DNA of 53,879 bases from assembly GCA_021155885.1 (NCBI GenBank), contig JAJNBB010000007.1:1-53879 (forward strand), read 5' to 3'. The notes below the pieces were generated by a model. It was not told where the DNA came from and searched no databases. It saw only the letters and a list, made by a program, of their open reading frames with translations. Numbering within the stretch: position 1 is the first letter of the stretch; every line of letters starts with the position of its first letter. Below are positions 17,726 through 25,573 of this stretch, piece after piece. Source of the DNA: Fibrobacteria bacterium (GTDB lineage Bacteria; Fibrobacterota; Fibrobacteria; UBA11236). A program made the position numbers and the translations under genes.

Positions 17726-18169
17726 TCAGGGTTGCGGGATCAACTTCTTCAGCAAATCCCGCAAGGTTTCCAGTTCCGTTTCTTCCAGGCCGGCCATCAT
17801 CTTTTCGACGATCCCCGCTTGTTCGGGCAGCACCGAATGAATCAGGGTCTTGCCGGCCTCGGTGATGCGCACCTTGTTGACGCGCCGGTCTTCCGGAACC
17901 TGCAAGCGCTCGACCCACTTGCGCTCGGTCAACCGGTCGATCAATCCGACCAGGTTGCCCTTGGTCACCTGCAGACGATCGGCCAGCTCCTGCTGGTTCG
18001 TGCAATCCGCCGTAGCCAGCGTGGACAGGACTTCGAACTGCGGCACGGTCAGGCCGTGGCTTTGCAAAAGCGCCGCCACCTGGCTTTGCAAATGGTCGTA
18101 GCTGCGGATCATCTGCAGCCACGCATCCATATAGCGCCGGTTCCGTTCCGTGCATCCGTTCTTGTCCAT
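17726..18169 (-). CDS. MarR family transcriptional regulator
   Basis: 147-aa winged-helix regulator of the MarR family. The recognition region is TNQQELADRLQVTKGNLVGLIDRLTERKWVER followed by the wing VPEDRRVNKVRITEAGK, and dimerisation helices lie at both ends. It probably represses the doxX-azoR-nitroreductase genes just downstream on the same strand. A near-consensus promoter places the transcription start within a few nt of the ATG at 18169, so the message may be leaderless. An internal ATG at 18130 (MDAWLQM) is an alternative start that keeps the whole DNA-binding domain. Confidence 0.93.
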   Translation of the reverse strand: MDKNGCTERNRRYMDAWLQMIRSYDHLQSQVAALLQSHGLTVPQFEVLSTLATADCTNQQELADRLQVTKGNLVGLIDRLTERKWVERLQVPEDRRVNKVRITEAGKTLIHSVLPEQAGIVEKMMAGLEETELETLRDLLKKLIPQP

Positions 18170-18177
18170 ACGGTTTA

Positions 18178-18207
18178 AGTATAGACTATTGTTGTGGCGT
18201 GTGTCAA
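18178..18207 (-). promoter_or_regulatory. Sigma-70-type promoter of the marR gene
   Basis: On the minus strand TTGACA (18207-18202), 18 bp, then TATACT (18183-18178), an exact -35 and a near-exact -10. The marR ATG lies 8 nt after the -10, implying a leaderless or almost leaderless transcript. Confidence 0.75.
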
Positions 18208-18251
18208 GGGGATTTTGGGGGTAAAAAACACGTTTTAGGCCATTCTCTGTC

Positions 18252-18424
18252 GTTGTTTGTTGTTGGTTGTCGGTTGTCCGATACCTGGGCTTGGCAGGAC
18301 TTCCCTATTCTGGTTCGTCAACCTTGAAGTGAATCCATTGTGGCATTCCCATTTTGTCGAGGAACATCCATCAGCCGGCGTTTCGTCTTTTGTTTTCCAA
18401 CAACCGGCAACCAACAACCGACAA
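18252..18424. repeat. Heptamer inverted repeat 2 (GTTGTNG word) between marR and ftsX
   Basis: The left arm (18252-18279) has units GTTGTTT, GTTGTTG, GTTGTCG, GTTGTCC. The right arm (18397-18424) has CCAACAA, CCGGCAA, CCAACAA, CCGACAA. The arms are complementary with a few mismatches and enclose about 117 bp that I cannot assign. Just beyond it, 18434-18447 carries two C-rich units (TCCCAAC, CCCCAAC) followed by CTTATCTTT and the ftsX ATG, as in the mutS leader. Confidence 0.85.
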
Positions 18425-18461
18425 CTCTTCCTTCCCAACCCCCAACGCTTATCTTTCCCCC

Positions 18462-19343
18462 ATGCGCAACCAATGGAAGTTTTTGTTCCGCGAGGCTTTT
18501 CGCAACCTGGGTTCCGATCGTTTTCTTTCCATCACTTCGGTGATGACCTTGGGCATTTGCGGCTCGGTGCTTTCGTTCCTGCTGCTGGGCCTGTCGCTGA
18601 TGTCCGCCATCGACGCGAAATACTCGCGCGAGGCCGCGCCGCTGACCGCCTACATTCTCCCCGCGTTCGAGCGCGGCGCCGACCTGCGGAACTTCGAGCA
18701 AAAAATCGAGGCCTCCGGGGATTTCGATTCGATCACCTTCGTCAGCAAAACCGAGGCCCTGGAGGCGTTCCGCCGAGATTTCGGCGAGGAGATGACGCGG
18801 TATCTCGACGTCAACCCGCTGCCGCATTCCTACCTGCTGTATCCCAGCGGCACGCCGCTCACCGCGGCGCGTCTGAAGGCTCTGCGCGAGAAGCTCCTGC
18901 GGTTCAAGGAGGTCGAGGAGGTCTCGGGAAACTTCACCCAGCTGCAGTGGCTCGACCGCTGGCGGGTGCCCCTGCAGACCGGCTCCCTGCTGCTGCTGTG
19001 CTTCGTCGCCGGCGCGCTCGCGCTCATCGTCCACAACGCGATCAAGCTCAGTTTGTACGCGCGGCGCAGCCTGGTCGAGAACATGAAGTACTGCGGCGCC
19101 TCGGGCTTCTTCATCCTCGCGCCCTTCGCCCTCGAGGCGGTGCTGCTCGGCCTCGGCGGCGGGCTGCTGGGCACCTTGGCGTTGCTGGGGCAGATCCAGC
19201 TCGGCAAGCTCATCCTTCCCTCGCTGCCGCAATGGATTCCCGAGCTGCGGCTCGGCTTCTACCTCGTCGCGGGCACGGTCGCGATCGCCCTGCTGTCGAG
19301 CGTGCAAACCGTGTACGCCTTCCTGCGGGGGAAGCTGGAGTGA
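18462..19343 (+). CDS. ftsX: Cell-division permease FtsX
   Basis: 293-aa membrane component of the FtsEX ABC-type complex, which couples cytokinesis to activation of septal peptidoglycan hydrolases. It has a cytoplasmic N-terminus, TM1 (SVMTLGICGSVLSFLLLGLSL), an extracellular domain (about 45-170), then three TM helices (near 175, 225 and 270) with the FtsX-type LxLxxxxxxxNMKYCGASGFFI stretch after TM2. ftsE is not adjacent; upstream lies the divergent marR. The next gene encodes an EnvC-like protein, the usual periplasmic partner of FtsX, supporting the call. Confidence 0.9.
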   Translation: MRNQWKFLFREAFRNLGSDRFLSITSVMTLGICGSVLSFLLLGLSLMSAIDAKYSREAAPLTAYILPAFERGADLRNFEQKIEASGDFDSITFVSKTEALEAFRRDFGEEMTRYLDVNPLPHSYLLYPSGTPLTAARLKALREKLLRFKEVEEVSGNFTQLQWLDRWRVPLQTGSLLLLCFVAGALALIVHNAIKLSLYARRSLVENMKYCGASGFFILAPFALEAVLLGLGGGLLGTLALLGQIQLGKLILPSLPQWIPELRLGFYLVAGTVAIALLSSVQTVYAFLRGKLE

Positions 19344-19354
19344 GGGAAGAACAG

Positions 19355-19431
19355 GACGGGGGTCGGGGGATGGGGGATAAAAGCAAGACGCGATACGGGG
19401 TGGAATATACCCCCGTCCCCCGACCCCCGTC
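19355..19431. repeat. Heptamer inverted repeat 9 (CCCCGNC word) between ftsX and envC
   Basis: The left arm (19355-19375) is GACGGGG, GTCGGGG, GATGGGG. The right arm (19411-19431) is CCCCGTC, CCCCGAC, CCCCGTC. Positions 19354-19370 and 19416-19432 are perfectly complementary (17 bp). It starts 11 bp after the ftsX stop and ends about 20 bp before the envC ATG, so it would form a strong GC hairpin between two co-oriented, functionally linked genes. Confidence 0.88.
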
Positions 19432-19450
19432 CCTGCACCATTCCCTTTCC

Positions 19451-20605
19451 ATGCGTTGTCTCTGGGCGTTTCTCCTGCTGCTGATCGCATTGGCAGCCCC
19501 TGTATTCTCCCAGTCCTCCGACACCGACAAGGAACTCGCCGCCCAGCGCAAGGAACTGAACGCGGTGCGCGCGCGGCTGGAGAAGGAGCAGAAGGAGCTC
19601 TCCGTGCTGCGGTCGCGCAAGACGGCGACGGTGGGGGAGCTGCGCAAGCTCGAGAACAACATCGCGCGCACGAACGCCTACCTCCTCAAGCTGGAGGCCA
19701 CCGAGCGCGCCCTGAAGGCCTCGGCGGAGAACACCCGCGGCGAATTGCGGGAGATCCAGGCGCGGCTGAACCGGCGGTCGCGGGCCATGGCGAAGCGCGT
19801 GCGCATGCTGTACATGGCGGGGCGGCCCGAGGACATTCTGTTCATCCCGGGGGTGGGGGAGGGCGACTTCCTGAAGCGCGCCTACCTCGTGCGGCGCCTG
19901 ATCGCCTACGACCGGCGCCTGGTGGTGGAGAACCGCGCGGACATGGGCCAGAAGGAAGCGGGTCTCCGGAAGCTGCTCGTGCAAACCGAGGAAATCGAGA
20001 TTTTCCAGAAGCGCAAGAAGCAGGAAGTGGAGACCTTCACGCGCGCGAAAACCGACCAGCAGCAAACCCTGAAAACGCTGACGCGCGACGAAAAAACCAA
20101 GGCCAAGGCGCTGAAGCAGCTCGAGGAGAACGCCCGGCAGTTGAACGCCATCATCCGCCAGCTCGAGAAGCGGCGCAAGGACCAGCTGGCGCAGGGCAAG
20201 GGCCGCGATCTCGAGACGGGCACGCGCTATTGCGCGCCGGTGCAGGGGTCGGTGGTCTCGAAGTACGGCCTGCAGTACCACGCAACGCTGGGAACCTCGA
20301 CGAAGAACCTCGGCATCGAGATCGAGGGGGCCGACAACGCGCCCGTGCGCGCGGCGGTGTCGGGAGAGGTGGCCATGGTCACCACCATCCCGGGTTACGG
20401 GCGCGGCATCATCCTCGACAACGGCTCGGGGTACTTCACGATCTACGCGAACCTCTCCGGCATCCGGGTCTCGGTCGGCGATGCCGTGAAGACCTGCCAG
20501 GAAATGGCCGTGGTGGCGGACAATCCGGGCCAGGTTTATTTTGAAGTGCGGCAGGGGACTAGGACGATCGATCCGGAGGCGTGGTTGAGGGGGTCCGGGC
20601 GGTAG
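19451..20605 (+). CDS. envC: EnvC-like murein hydrolase activator
   Basis: 384-aa periplasmic protein: a signal peptide (LLLLIALAAPVFSQ), a long coiled coil (about 22-255, Glu/Lys/Arg/Leu rich) and a C-terminal LytM/M23 domain (about 265-384). The LytM metal ligands are lost: the usual HxGIDI region reads NLGIEIE and the usual YAHLS reads YANLS. It should therefore be an activator of amidases rather than an enzyme, as for EnvC. The upstream ftsX gene encodes its expected membrane partner. The G of its TAG stop is the first base of 97-bp repeat copy B. Confidence 0.9.
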   Translation: MRCLWAFLLLLIALAAPVFSQSSDTDKELAAQRKELNAVRARLEKEQKELSVLRSRKTATVGELRKLENNIARTNAYLLKLEATERALKASAENTRGELREIQARLNRRSRAMAKRVRMLYMAGRPEDILFIPGVGEGDFLKRAYLVRRLIAYDRRLVVENRADMGQKEAGLRKLLVQTEEIEIFQKRKKQEVETFTRAKTDQQQTLKTLTRDEKTKAKALKQLEENARQLNAIIRQLEKRRKDQLAQGKGRDLETGTRYCAPVQGSVVSKYGLQYHATLGTSTKNLGIEIEGADNAPVRAAVSGEVAMVTTIPGYGRGIILDNGSGYFTIYANLSGIRVSVGDAVKTCQEMAVVADNPGQVYFEVRQGTRTIDPEAWLRGSGR

Positions 20606-20701
20606 CCGGGCTGCGACCGGCGTTCTGGGGTGTCGCCTTCCGTCGGCGTACTCCCGGTACGCCTTCCTCAGGCTCCTACCAGAACTTGGTCTCGCTCCGG
20701 C
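20605..20701. repeat. 97-bp structured dispersed repeat, copy B
   Basis: Same length and orientation as copy A (15396-15492). Positions 41-66 of the element, with the central hairpin GGCGTAC/GTACGCC, are identical. The middle stem here is perfect: GTTCTGG pairs with CCAGAAC; copy A has different bases at the same columns that mostly still pair. The element abuts the envC stop codon. The remaining 95 bp to holB show no gene. Confidence 0.9.
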
Positions 20702-20796
20702 TGATGGTCATTCATGCATTTTCTGGATCTGCTTTTTTTCGTTTCCTGTGATTGCGGTCACAGCGACCCTCCCTTAGACTTGGTAACTTTGCTTCT

Positions 20797-22002
20797 ATGA
20801 ATTTCGAATTTCCCCGCACCTTGGGCCAGGAAGACGCCCGCGAGAGGCTTTCTCAAGCCTTGTCGCAAGGCCGTTTCCCGCATGCCCTGCTGGTACACGG
20901 CGAGGCCGGGCTGGGGCAGCACGCGCTGCTGCTGGACATCGCGCAAATCCTCTGCTGCGACGGCGCCGGGGCGCGTCCCTGCGGCGGCTGCCACTTCTGC
21001 CGCGCCTTCGAGAACAACGCGCTCGACAACGTGCTCTACCTGATGCCGCTGGTCAAGAAAAGCAAGGACGGCGACGACGATCCCGGGGAGGGGCTGGATT
21101 CCGCGCTGGTGGACGAGTTGCTCGAGAAGATCCAGGCCTGGTACGCGAACCCCTACGGCTTTCGCTGCGAGGACAAGGCGCTGGTGACGGTGGGGCAGAC
21201 GCGCGCGCTGATCGCGCGGCTCGGCTACGCCGAGAGCCTGCGGAAAGCGCGGCTGGTCCTCGTCCCGTACTTCGAGGCGCTGAACGTCAACGCGGCCAAC
21301 AGCCTGCTCAAGATCCTGGAGGAACCCCCCGCCGACGTGTACTTCCTGATCGGCAGCGAGAACCGCGCGGCCCTGCTGCCCACCCTGCTGTCGCGCTGCC
21401 TGCATCTCGGCCTGTCCCCGCTGGACCCGCGCGCCTTCCGCGCCGCGGTCGATTCGCTCGCCGCGCGGGCGGGCGTTCCGGTCGTTCCCGCGCTGCTGCC
21501 CTTCGCCGAAGGCTCGCCGGGAACCTACCTCGAGCTGGTCCAGGACGGCGGCGCCGAGCTGCTCGAGGAAGGCCTTCGCTTCCTGTCGGCCGCGGCCTCG
21601 CCCGACTGGCGGGTCTTCGCGGATTATACGGGCCAGGGGCCCGCCGCCGCGGGGATGGAGGAAACCCTGAAGCTGCTGCACTTCCTGCTGCGCATGGTGC
21701 GCGTGCACGAGGCCCTGCGCGCCCTCCACGGCGCGGACGCCGCCGCTCTGCGCGGGTCGGCGGACGGTTACCGCTGGACCGCGCAGGCGTTGGAAAAGGA
21801 GGGCTGGGACGCCTCGCTGGCGGCCTACCTGGGCCCGCTCGAGGACCTGGCCGACCTGCCGGCGTTCGTGGCTTGCCTGGAGGCGGCGCACACGGCCGTG
21901 AAGGGCTATTCCAAACCGCAGGTGGCCCTGGTGGGACTGTTCCTCGAGTACGAGGCGAAGGCGCGCCGCGCGAAGGCGCAAACCGCGCGGGCGGCGGCAT
22001 GA
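20797..22002 (+). CDS. holB: DNA polymerase III delta' subunit
   Basis: 401-aa clamp-loader subunit. It starts NFEFPRTLGQEDARERLSQAL and has the fold of the RFC/gamma family. The P-loop is degenerate (HGEAGLGQHAL, Gln where Lys is needed), as expected for the non-ATP-hydrolysing delta'. The zinc module is a Cys cluster (CC...C..C..C) near residues 52-68, and the SRC-adjacent LNVNAANSLLKILEEPP segment is conserved. The ATG at 20797 follows a poor RBS; upstream in-frame starts lack family similarity. It overlaps recJ by 4 bp. Confidence 0.92.
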   Translation: MNFEFPRTLGQEDARERLSQALSQGRFPHALLVHGEAGLGQHALLLDIAQILCCDGAGARPCGGCHFCRAFENNALDNVLYLMPLVKKSKDGDDDPGEGLDSALVDELLEKIQAWYANPYGFRCEDKALVTVGQTRALIARLGYAESLRKARLVLVPYFEALNVNAANSLLKILEEPPADVYFLIGSENRAALLPTLLSRCLHLGLSPLDPRAFRAAVDSLAARAGVPVVPALLPFAEGSPGTYLELVQDGGAELLEEGLRFLSAAASPDWRVFADYTGQGPAAAGMEETLKLLHFLLRMVRVHEALRALHGADAAALRGSADGYRWTAQALEKEGWDASLAAYLGPLEDLADLPAFVACLEAAHTAVKGYSKPQVALVGLFLEYEAKARRAKAQTARAAA

Positions 22003-23741
22003 TCGTCCCCCTCGATCCCGCGCTCCCCGGCGCGCCGCTTGCCGAAGAATCGCCCCGCATCGTGCCGCCGCCGCCCCCGGCGGACGAAGCCTTGCGCCGC
22101 GGGCTGGCGAAGGACATCAACGGCCCCCTGTTCGCGGCGGATCTGCTGCTGCTGCGCGGCATCACCGACAAGGAGGGCGCGCGCGCCTTCTTCCTGCCCG
22201 AGCCCGCGCCCCTTTCCGAAGCGGCGATGCTGAACATGGATCGCGCCGTCTCCCTGTTGCGGGCCGCGAAGGCCGCCGGCGAGCGCGTAGCGGTGCACGG
22301 CGATTACGACGTCGACGGCGTGACCGGCGCGGCCCTGATGTACCTGGGCCTGCGCGACCTGGGCTTCGACGCCGACTGGATCCTGCCCAACCGCTTCGAC
22401 GGCGGCTACGGCCTCACGCGCCGCACCTTGGACCAGCTCCATACCCGCGGCGCGCGGTGGGTGGTCTCCGTCGACACGGGCATCGCCGCCGTCGAGGAAA
22501 CCGCCTACGCCCAGTCCCTCGGGATGAAGGTGATCCTCACCGATCACCACCAGGCCGCGCCCGTCCTTCCCGCGGCGGAGTGCATCGTCAATCCCAACCA
22601 GCCCGGTTGTCCCTACCCCAACAAGGGCCTGTCCGGCTGCGGCGTCGCCTACCGCGTGATCGAAGCCCTATCGCAGGGCAGCGGCGTCGACCCCGCGAGG
22701 TATCTCGACCTCGTCGCCCTCGGCAGCCTGGCCGACAACGTGCCCGTCACGGGCGAGAACCGCGGGCTGATCCGCGCGGGGCTGCGCCGCATGGCCAACT
22801 CCGAAAACGTCGGCCTGCGCGTTCTGCTCCAGCGCACCGGCGTCGACTCGGCGGCGCTGACCAGCTCCGAAATCCTGTTCAAGGTCACGCCGCTGCTGAA
22901 CGCGACGGGGCGCATGGGCAGCCCTGAAACGAGCCTGCGCCTCTTTCTCTCCGCGAACGAACGCGAGGCGCACCAGCACGTCGACCGCATGGAGGCCGAG
23001 AACGCGCGCCGCCGCACCCTCGACCAGGCGAACACGGCGGACGCGATCGCGCAGGTCGAGAACGGGATGCGGGACGACGCGTGCCTCGTGGTGCATTCCG
23101 ACGGGTGGCACGAGGGCGTGATCGGCATCGTGGCCGCGCGCCTCGTCGACAAGTACCGGCGTCCCACCTTCGTGATGGCGGTGGACGAGCACGGCATCGC
23201 GCGCGGCAGCGGGCGCACCGTGCGCGGCTTCAACCTCCACGAGGCGCTCGGCGCCCACCCGGAATTGTTCGTCAAGTGGGGCGGGCACGCCTTCGCCTGC
23301 GGGTTCTCCATCGAGCGGGGCAACATCCCCGCCTTCCGGGAGCGCATGATCGAACGGGCGGCCAACGCCTTCGCCGCCGGCCCCCGGCCGCCGGAGGTCG
23401 CGCCCGCGCTAGCGGTGGACCTGCGCGAGATCGACGCCGAGGGCCTGCTGTGGCTGCGGCGGTTCGAACCCTTCGGCCCGCGCAACGAAGCGCCGCTGTT
23501 CTACGCCGAGAACGTCGCGCTCTACGGCTCCCCGCGCACCGTGGGCGAAAAGCATCTCAAGTTCGCCGTGCGCGGCGGGGGCGCGGGCAGCGAACCGCTG
23601 GAGGCGATCGGCTTCAACCTCGCCCATCTCCTCGACCGCCTCGAAGGCAAGGATCGCCTCGCCCGCATCGTCTTCTACCCCGAGTGGAACACCTTCCGGG
23701 GGCAAAGGAAGATCCAGTTGAGGGTGGCAGCTATTGAGTAG
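21999..23741 (+). CDS. recJ: Single-stranded-DNA exonuclease RecJ
   Basis: 580-aa DHH-family 5'-3' ssDNA exonuclease for recombination and mismatch repair. Motifs: AVHGDYDVDGVTGAALM (I), SVDTGIAAVEE (II), ILTDHHQ (DHH, III), GCGVAYRVIEAL, then the DHHA1 half with GRMGSPETSLRLFL, SDGWHEGVIGIVAARLV and GGHAFACGFSI, and an OB-like C-terminus. It starts with ATG inside the holB stop (ATGA), so the two replication/repair genes are translationally coupled. A short Pro-rich extension precedes the catalytic core. Confidence 0.96.
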   Translation: MIVPLDPALPGAPLAEESPRIVPPPPPADEALRRGLAKDINGPLFAADLLLLRGITDKEGARAFFLPEPAPLSEAAMLNMDRAVSLLRAAKAAGERVAVHGDYDVDGVTGAALMYLGLRDLGFDADWILPNRFDGGYGLTRRTLDQLHTRGARWVVSVDTGIAAVEETAYAQSLGMKVILTDHHQAAPVLPAAECIVNPNQPGCPYPNKGLSGCGVAYRVIEALSQGSGVDPARYLDLVALGSLADNVPVTGENRGLIRAGLRRMANSENVGLRVLLQRTGVDSAALTSSEILFKVTPLLNATGRMGSPETSLRLFLSANEREAHQHVDRMEAENARRRTLDQANTADAIAQVENGMRDDACLVVHSDGWHEGVIGIVAARLVDKYRRPTFVMAVDEHGIARGSGRTVRGFNLHEALGAHPELFVKWGGHAFACGFSIERGNIPAFRERMIERAANAFAAGPRPPEVAPALAVDLREIDAEGLLWLRRFEPFGPRNEAPLFYAENVALYGSPRTVGEKHLKFAVRGGGAGSEPLEAIGFNLAHLLDRLEGKDRLARIVFYPEWNTFRGQRKIQLRVAAIE

Positions 23742-23743
23742 CG

Positions 23744-23829
23744 GACAGCCGACAGCGTACAGCTTACAGCCGGACAGAAAACAAAAAAGCCGGCGTTAAC
23801 CGGCTTTGCTGTCCGCTGTAAGCTGTACG
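23744..23829. repeat. Heptamer inverted repeat 4 (NNACAGC word) with nested terminator, between recJ and a convergent gene
   Basis: The left arm has GGACAGC, CGACAGC, GTACAGC, TTACAGC (23744-23771). The right arm has GCTGTCC, GCTGTAA, GCTGTAC (23809-23829). Arms pair over about 23 bp with one bulged base (23755-23778 with 23810-23832). Inside sits a perfect stem, AAAGCCGG, loop CGTTAA, CCGGCTTT (23787-23808), with an A-run on its left, a plausible terminator for the convergent minus-strand gene. Confidence 0.88.
23787..23808. terminator. Intrinsic terminator-like hairpin nested in heptamer repeat 4
   Basis: An 8-bp perfect stem with a 6-nt loop between convergent genes. An A-run to the left becomes a T-run on the minus strand; on the plus strand only TTT follows. 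It should stop transcription mainly from the minus side. Confidence 0.65.
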
Positions 23830-23836
23830 CTAATCC

Positions 23837-24043
23837 CTACTTCCCCATCCAATGCTCGCGGCTCCAGTAGCCCATCCAGAACAAGGCGTTGCAGAAGGCG
23901 AAGAACGAGGTCCATAGAATCAGGCCGAGCAGGCCCTGCGCGCTCCATACCGGCGGTCCCTTGATGGAAACGGCCCAAGCCACGCTGGCGGCGGCGCCGA
24001 GCACGTAAAGGATCAGCACGACGAAAACTTGGTTGCGGGACAT
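23837..24043 (-). CDS. Small two-helix membrane protein
   Basis: 68-aa protein with two hydrophobic helices (residues 4-24, QVFVVLILYVLGAAASVAWAV, and about 34-54, GLLGLILWTSFFAFCNALFWM) and a short charged tail. No family recognised. The ATG at 24043 has GGAG upstream; a longer frame to 24100 adds an unlikely basic stretch. It lies 31 bp after the Kelch gene on the same strand and may be co-transcribed. Confidence 0.6.
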   Translation of the reverse strand: MSRNQVFVVLILYVLGAAASVAWAVSIKGPPVWSAQGLLGLILWTSFFAFCNALFWMGYWSREHWMGK

Positions 24044-24074
24044 GAGGACTCCGGGATTCCGATTCAGGGCAAAT

Positions 24075-25133
24075 TTAATCCCCCGGGACGGTAGAGACAA
24101 GAGTCTGGAACCGCCCGTTCAACCCGTAGTGACCCCCATTCCAGGGCAAGACGACCCGGCCGTCCCTATTTTGGAGAAAAGGCGCGGTCGGAGAACGCTC
24201 ATAAGAGGGATGGGGCCGCCGTAGCGCGCTCGCGGGTCCGATCTGCAGGTAGAAAACGCGGTTCGTATTGATCGGGGAGGCCGCCACCGTGGCCCCGCCG
24301 AGCAAGTAGAACCGCCCGTTCCATACCGCCGAGGCGACCCCGTGCAGGCCCAGCGGCGGCGGGGTCAGCAGGGACCATTGCCCCGCGGCCGTGTCGTAGA
24401 TCTCCACCGAATGGGTCAGGCGCCACGAGGGCGAGCCCGGCGCTTCCCCGCCCGCCACCACGATCTTGCCGCCGATCGCCTCCGCGGCGTGCCCGCTGCG
24501 CACGCTGTCCATGGAGGGGCCTGGGCTCACCTGGTTCGTCGCGGGGTCGTAGATCTCCACGGTGCGGAAGGCCGCGCTCCCGCTCCGGCCGCCCAGCACC
24601 CAGATCTTTCCGTTCATCGCCACCGCGTTCACGTGCCCGCGCGAGGTCTGGAGCGAGGCGCGCGTTTCCCAGCGGCGCGTCGGCGGGTGATAGCGCTGGA
24701 TCGGCAGCGGCCCGCCTCCCAGCACGTAGATGTAGTCGCCCACGGTCACCGCCGTGCCGTCGTTGCGCGTTTGCCCGCTGGAATCCGGCCGCGCGGACCA
24801 GGAGTTCGCCGAGGGATCGTACACATAAATGCTGTCGTACTTCAGCACGTACAACTTGCCCCCGTGGGCCGCCATCATGTGATGGTCCATGCCGCGCGGC
24901 GCGGGCGCCCGGGTCGTCCAGGTGTTGGTGACGGGGTTGTAGACCTCCAGGCTCTGCAGTTGCAGCCCGGCGCTGTTGAACCCGGCCACGACGTAGAACT
25001 TGTCATCGATCACCACCGCGCGCGTTTCGGAACGGGCGGTGTTCATGGGCGCCGCTTCCTGCCAGGAAGGCGACTGGCCCCAGGAGAGTCCGGCAAGGAG
25101 GGGCAGCGTGCGGAAGAGAGAAGAGCGTCTCAT
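24075..25133 (-). CDS. Exported Kelch-repeat protein
   Basis: 352-aa beta-propeller protein. After a signal peptide (MRRSSLFRTLPLLAGLSWGQ) come about six Kelch units, each with a Gly-rich beta strand and a downstream Tyr/Trp pair: FYVVAGFNSAG...LEVYNPVTNTWTTRAPAP, YIYVLGGGPLPIQRYHPPTRRWE, IWVLGGRSGSAAFRTVEIYDPATNQ, IVVAGGEAPGS...VEIYDTAAGQWSLL and FYLLGGATVAASP. Such propellers bind ligands or partners; no catalytic role is visible. The start chosen gives a signal peptide. Confidence 0.88.
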   Translation of the reverse strand: MRRSSLFRTLPLLAGLSWGQSPSWQEAAPMNTARSETRAVVIDDKFYVVAGFNSAGLQLQSLEVYNPVTNTWTTRAPAPRGMDHHMMAAHGGKLYVLKYDSIYVYDPSANSWSARPDSSGQTRNDGTAVTVGDYIYVLGGGPLPIQRYHPPTRRWETRASLQTSRGHVNAVAMNGKIWVLGGRSGSAAFRTVEIYDPATNQVSPGPSMDSVRSGHAAEAIGGKIVVAGGEAPGSPSWRLTHSVEIYDTAAGQWSLLTPPPLGLHGVASAVWNGRFYLLGGATVAASPINTNRVFYLQIGPASALRRPHPSYERSPTAPFLQNRDGRVVLPWNGGHYGLNGRFQTLVSTVPGD

Positions 25134-25218
25134 GGATAGCCTCCGGTTTCGGGCCGAAACCAAATTACTACCCGGCCCGGATCAAAACCCGCGCCTCGTT
25201 TTCTTCGGTTTTGCGGGC

Positions 25219-25425
25219 CTATTCAGCCGGTTTTAACATCCGGCAGCGCGCGCACTTGATCTGCCGGTCGAAATCCCGGATCCACTGATGCCCGTCCGCG
25301 CATTTATCCGCGGCCTTCGACGTGAACAACGCGTCCAGGTTTTTCTTCGCCTGGGTTTTGTTTCCCGACACCGCGCCGAACAATTTGTCGCGCTCGTCGA
25401 AATTATTGCCGCCACGGTAGCCCAT
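25219..25425 (-). CDS. Small hypothetical protein with CxxC-type zinc site
   Basis: 68-aa protein beginning MGYRGGNNFDERDKLFGAVSGNK. The second half carries Cys, His and a CxxC pair (KCADGHQW ... KCARCRMLKP), consistent with a single zinc knuckle. Family not recognised. The start is uncertain: 25425 or 25458, neither with a good RBS. Confidence 0.5.
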   Translation of the reverse strand: MGYRGGNNFDERDKLFGAVSGNKTQAKKNLDALFTSKAADKCADGHQWIRDFDRQIKCARCRMLKPAE

Positions 25426-25573
25426 GAGAGAAAAATATGAAATATGCGCCGAAGGCATGAGGCCGGGACGGACGAATCAATATGAAAGATGAAAAAATGC
25501 AGGCGCCTGGGTTTCAGGTTCCGCAGAGTCGAAGGCGCCTCTTCCGGGTCCGCGTTCCTGTTACTTTGCGGGT

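Noticed and set aside
25459..25573. AGGCGCCT palindromes near 25501-25540 as an attachment or transposon end
   Set aside because: Only short self-complementary 8-mers, with no associated gene or target duplication.
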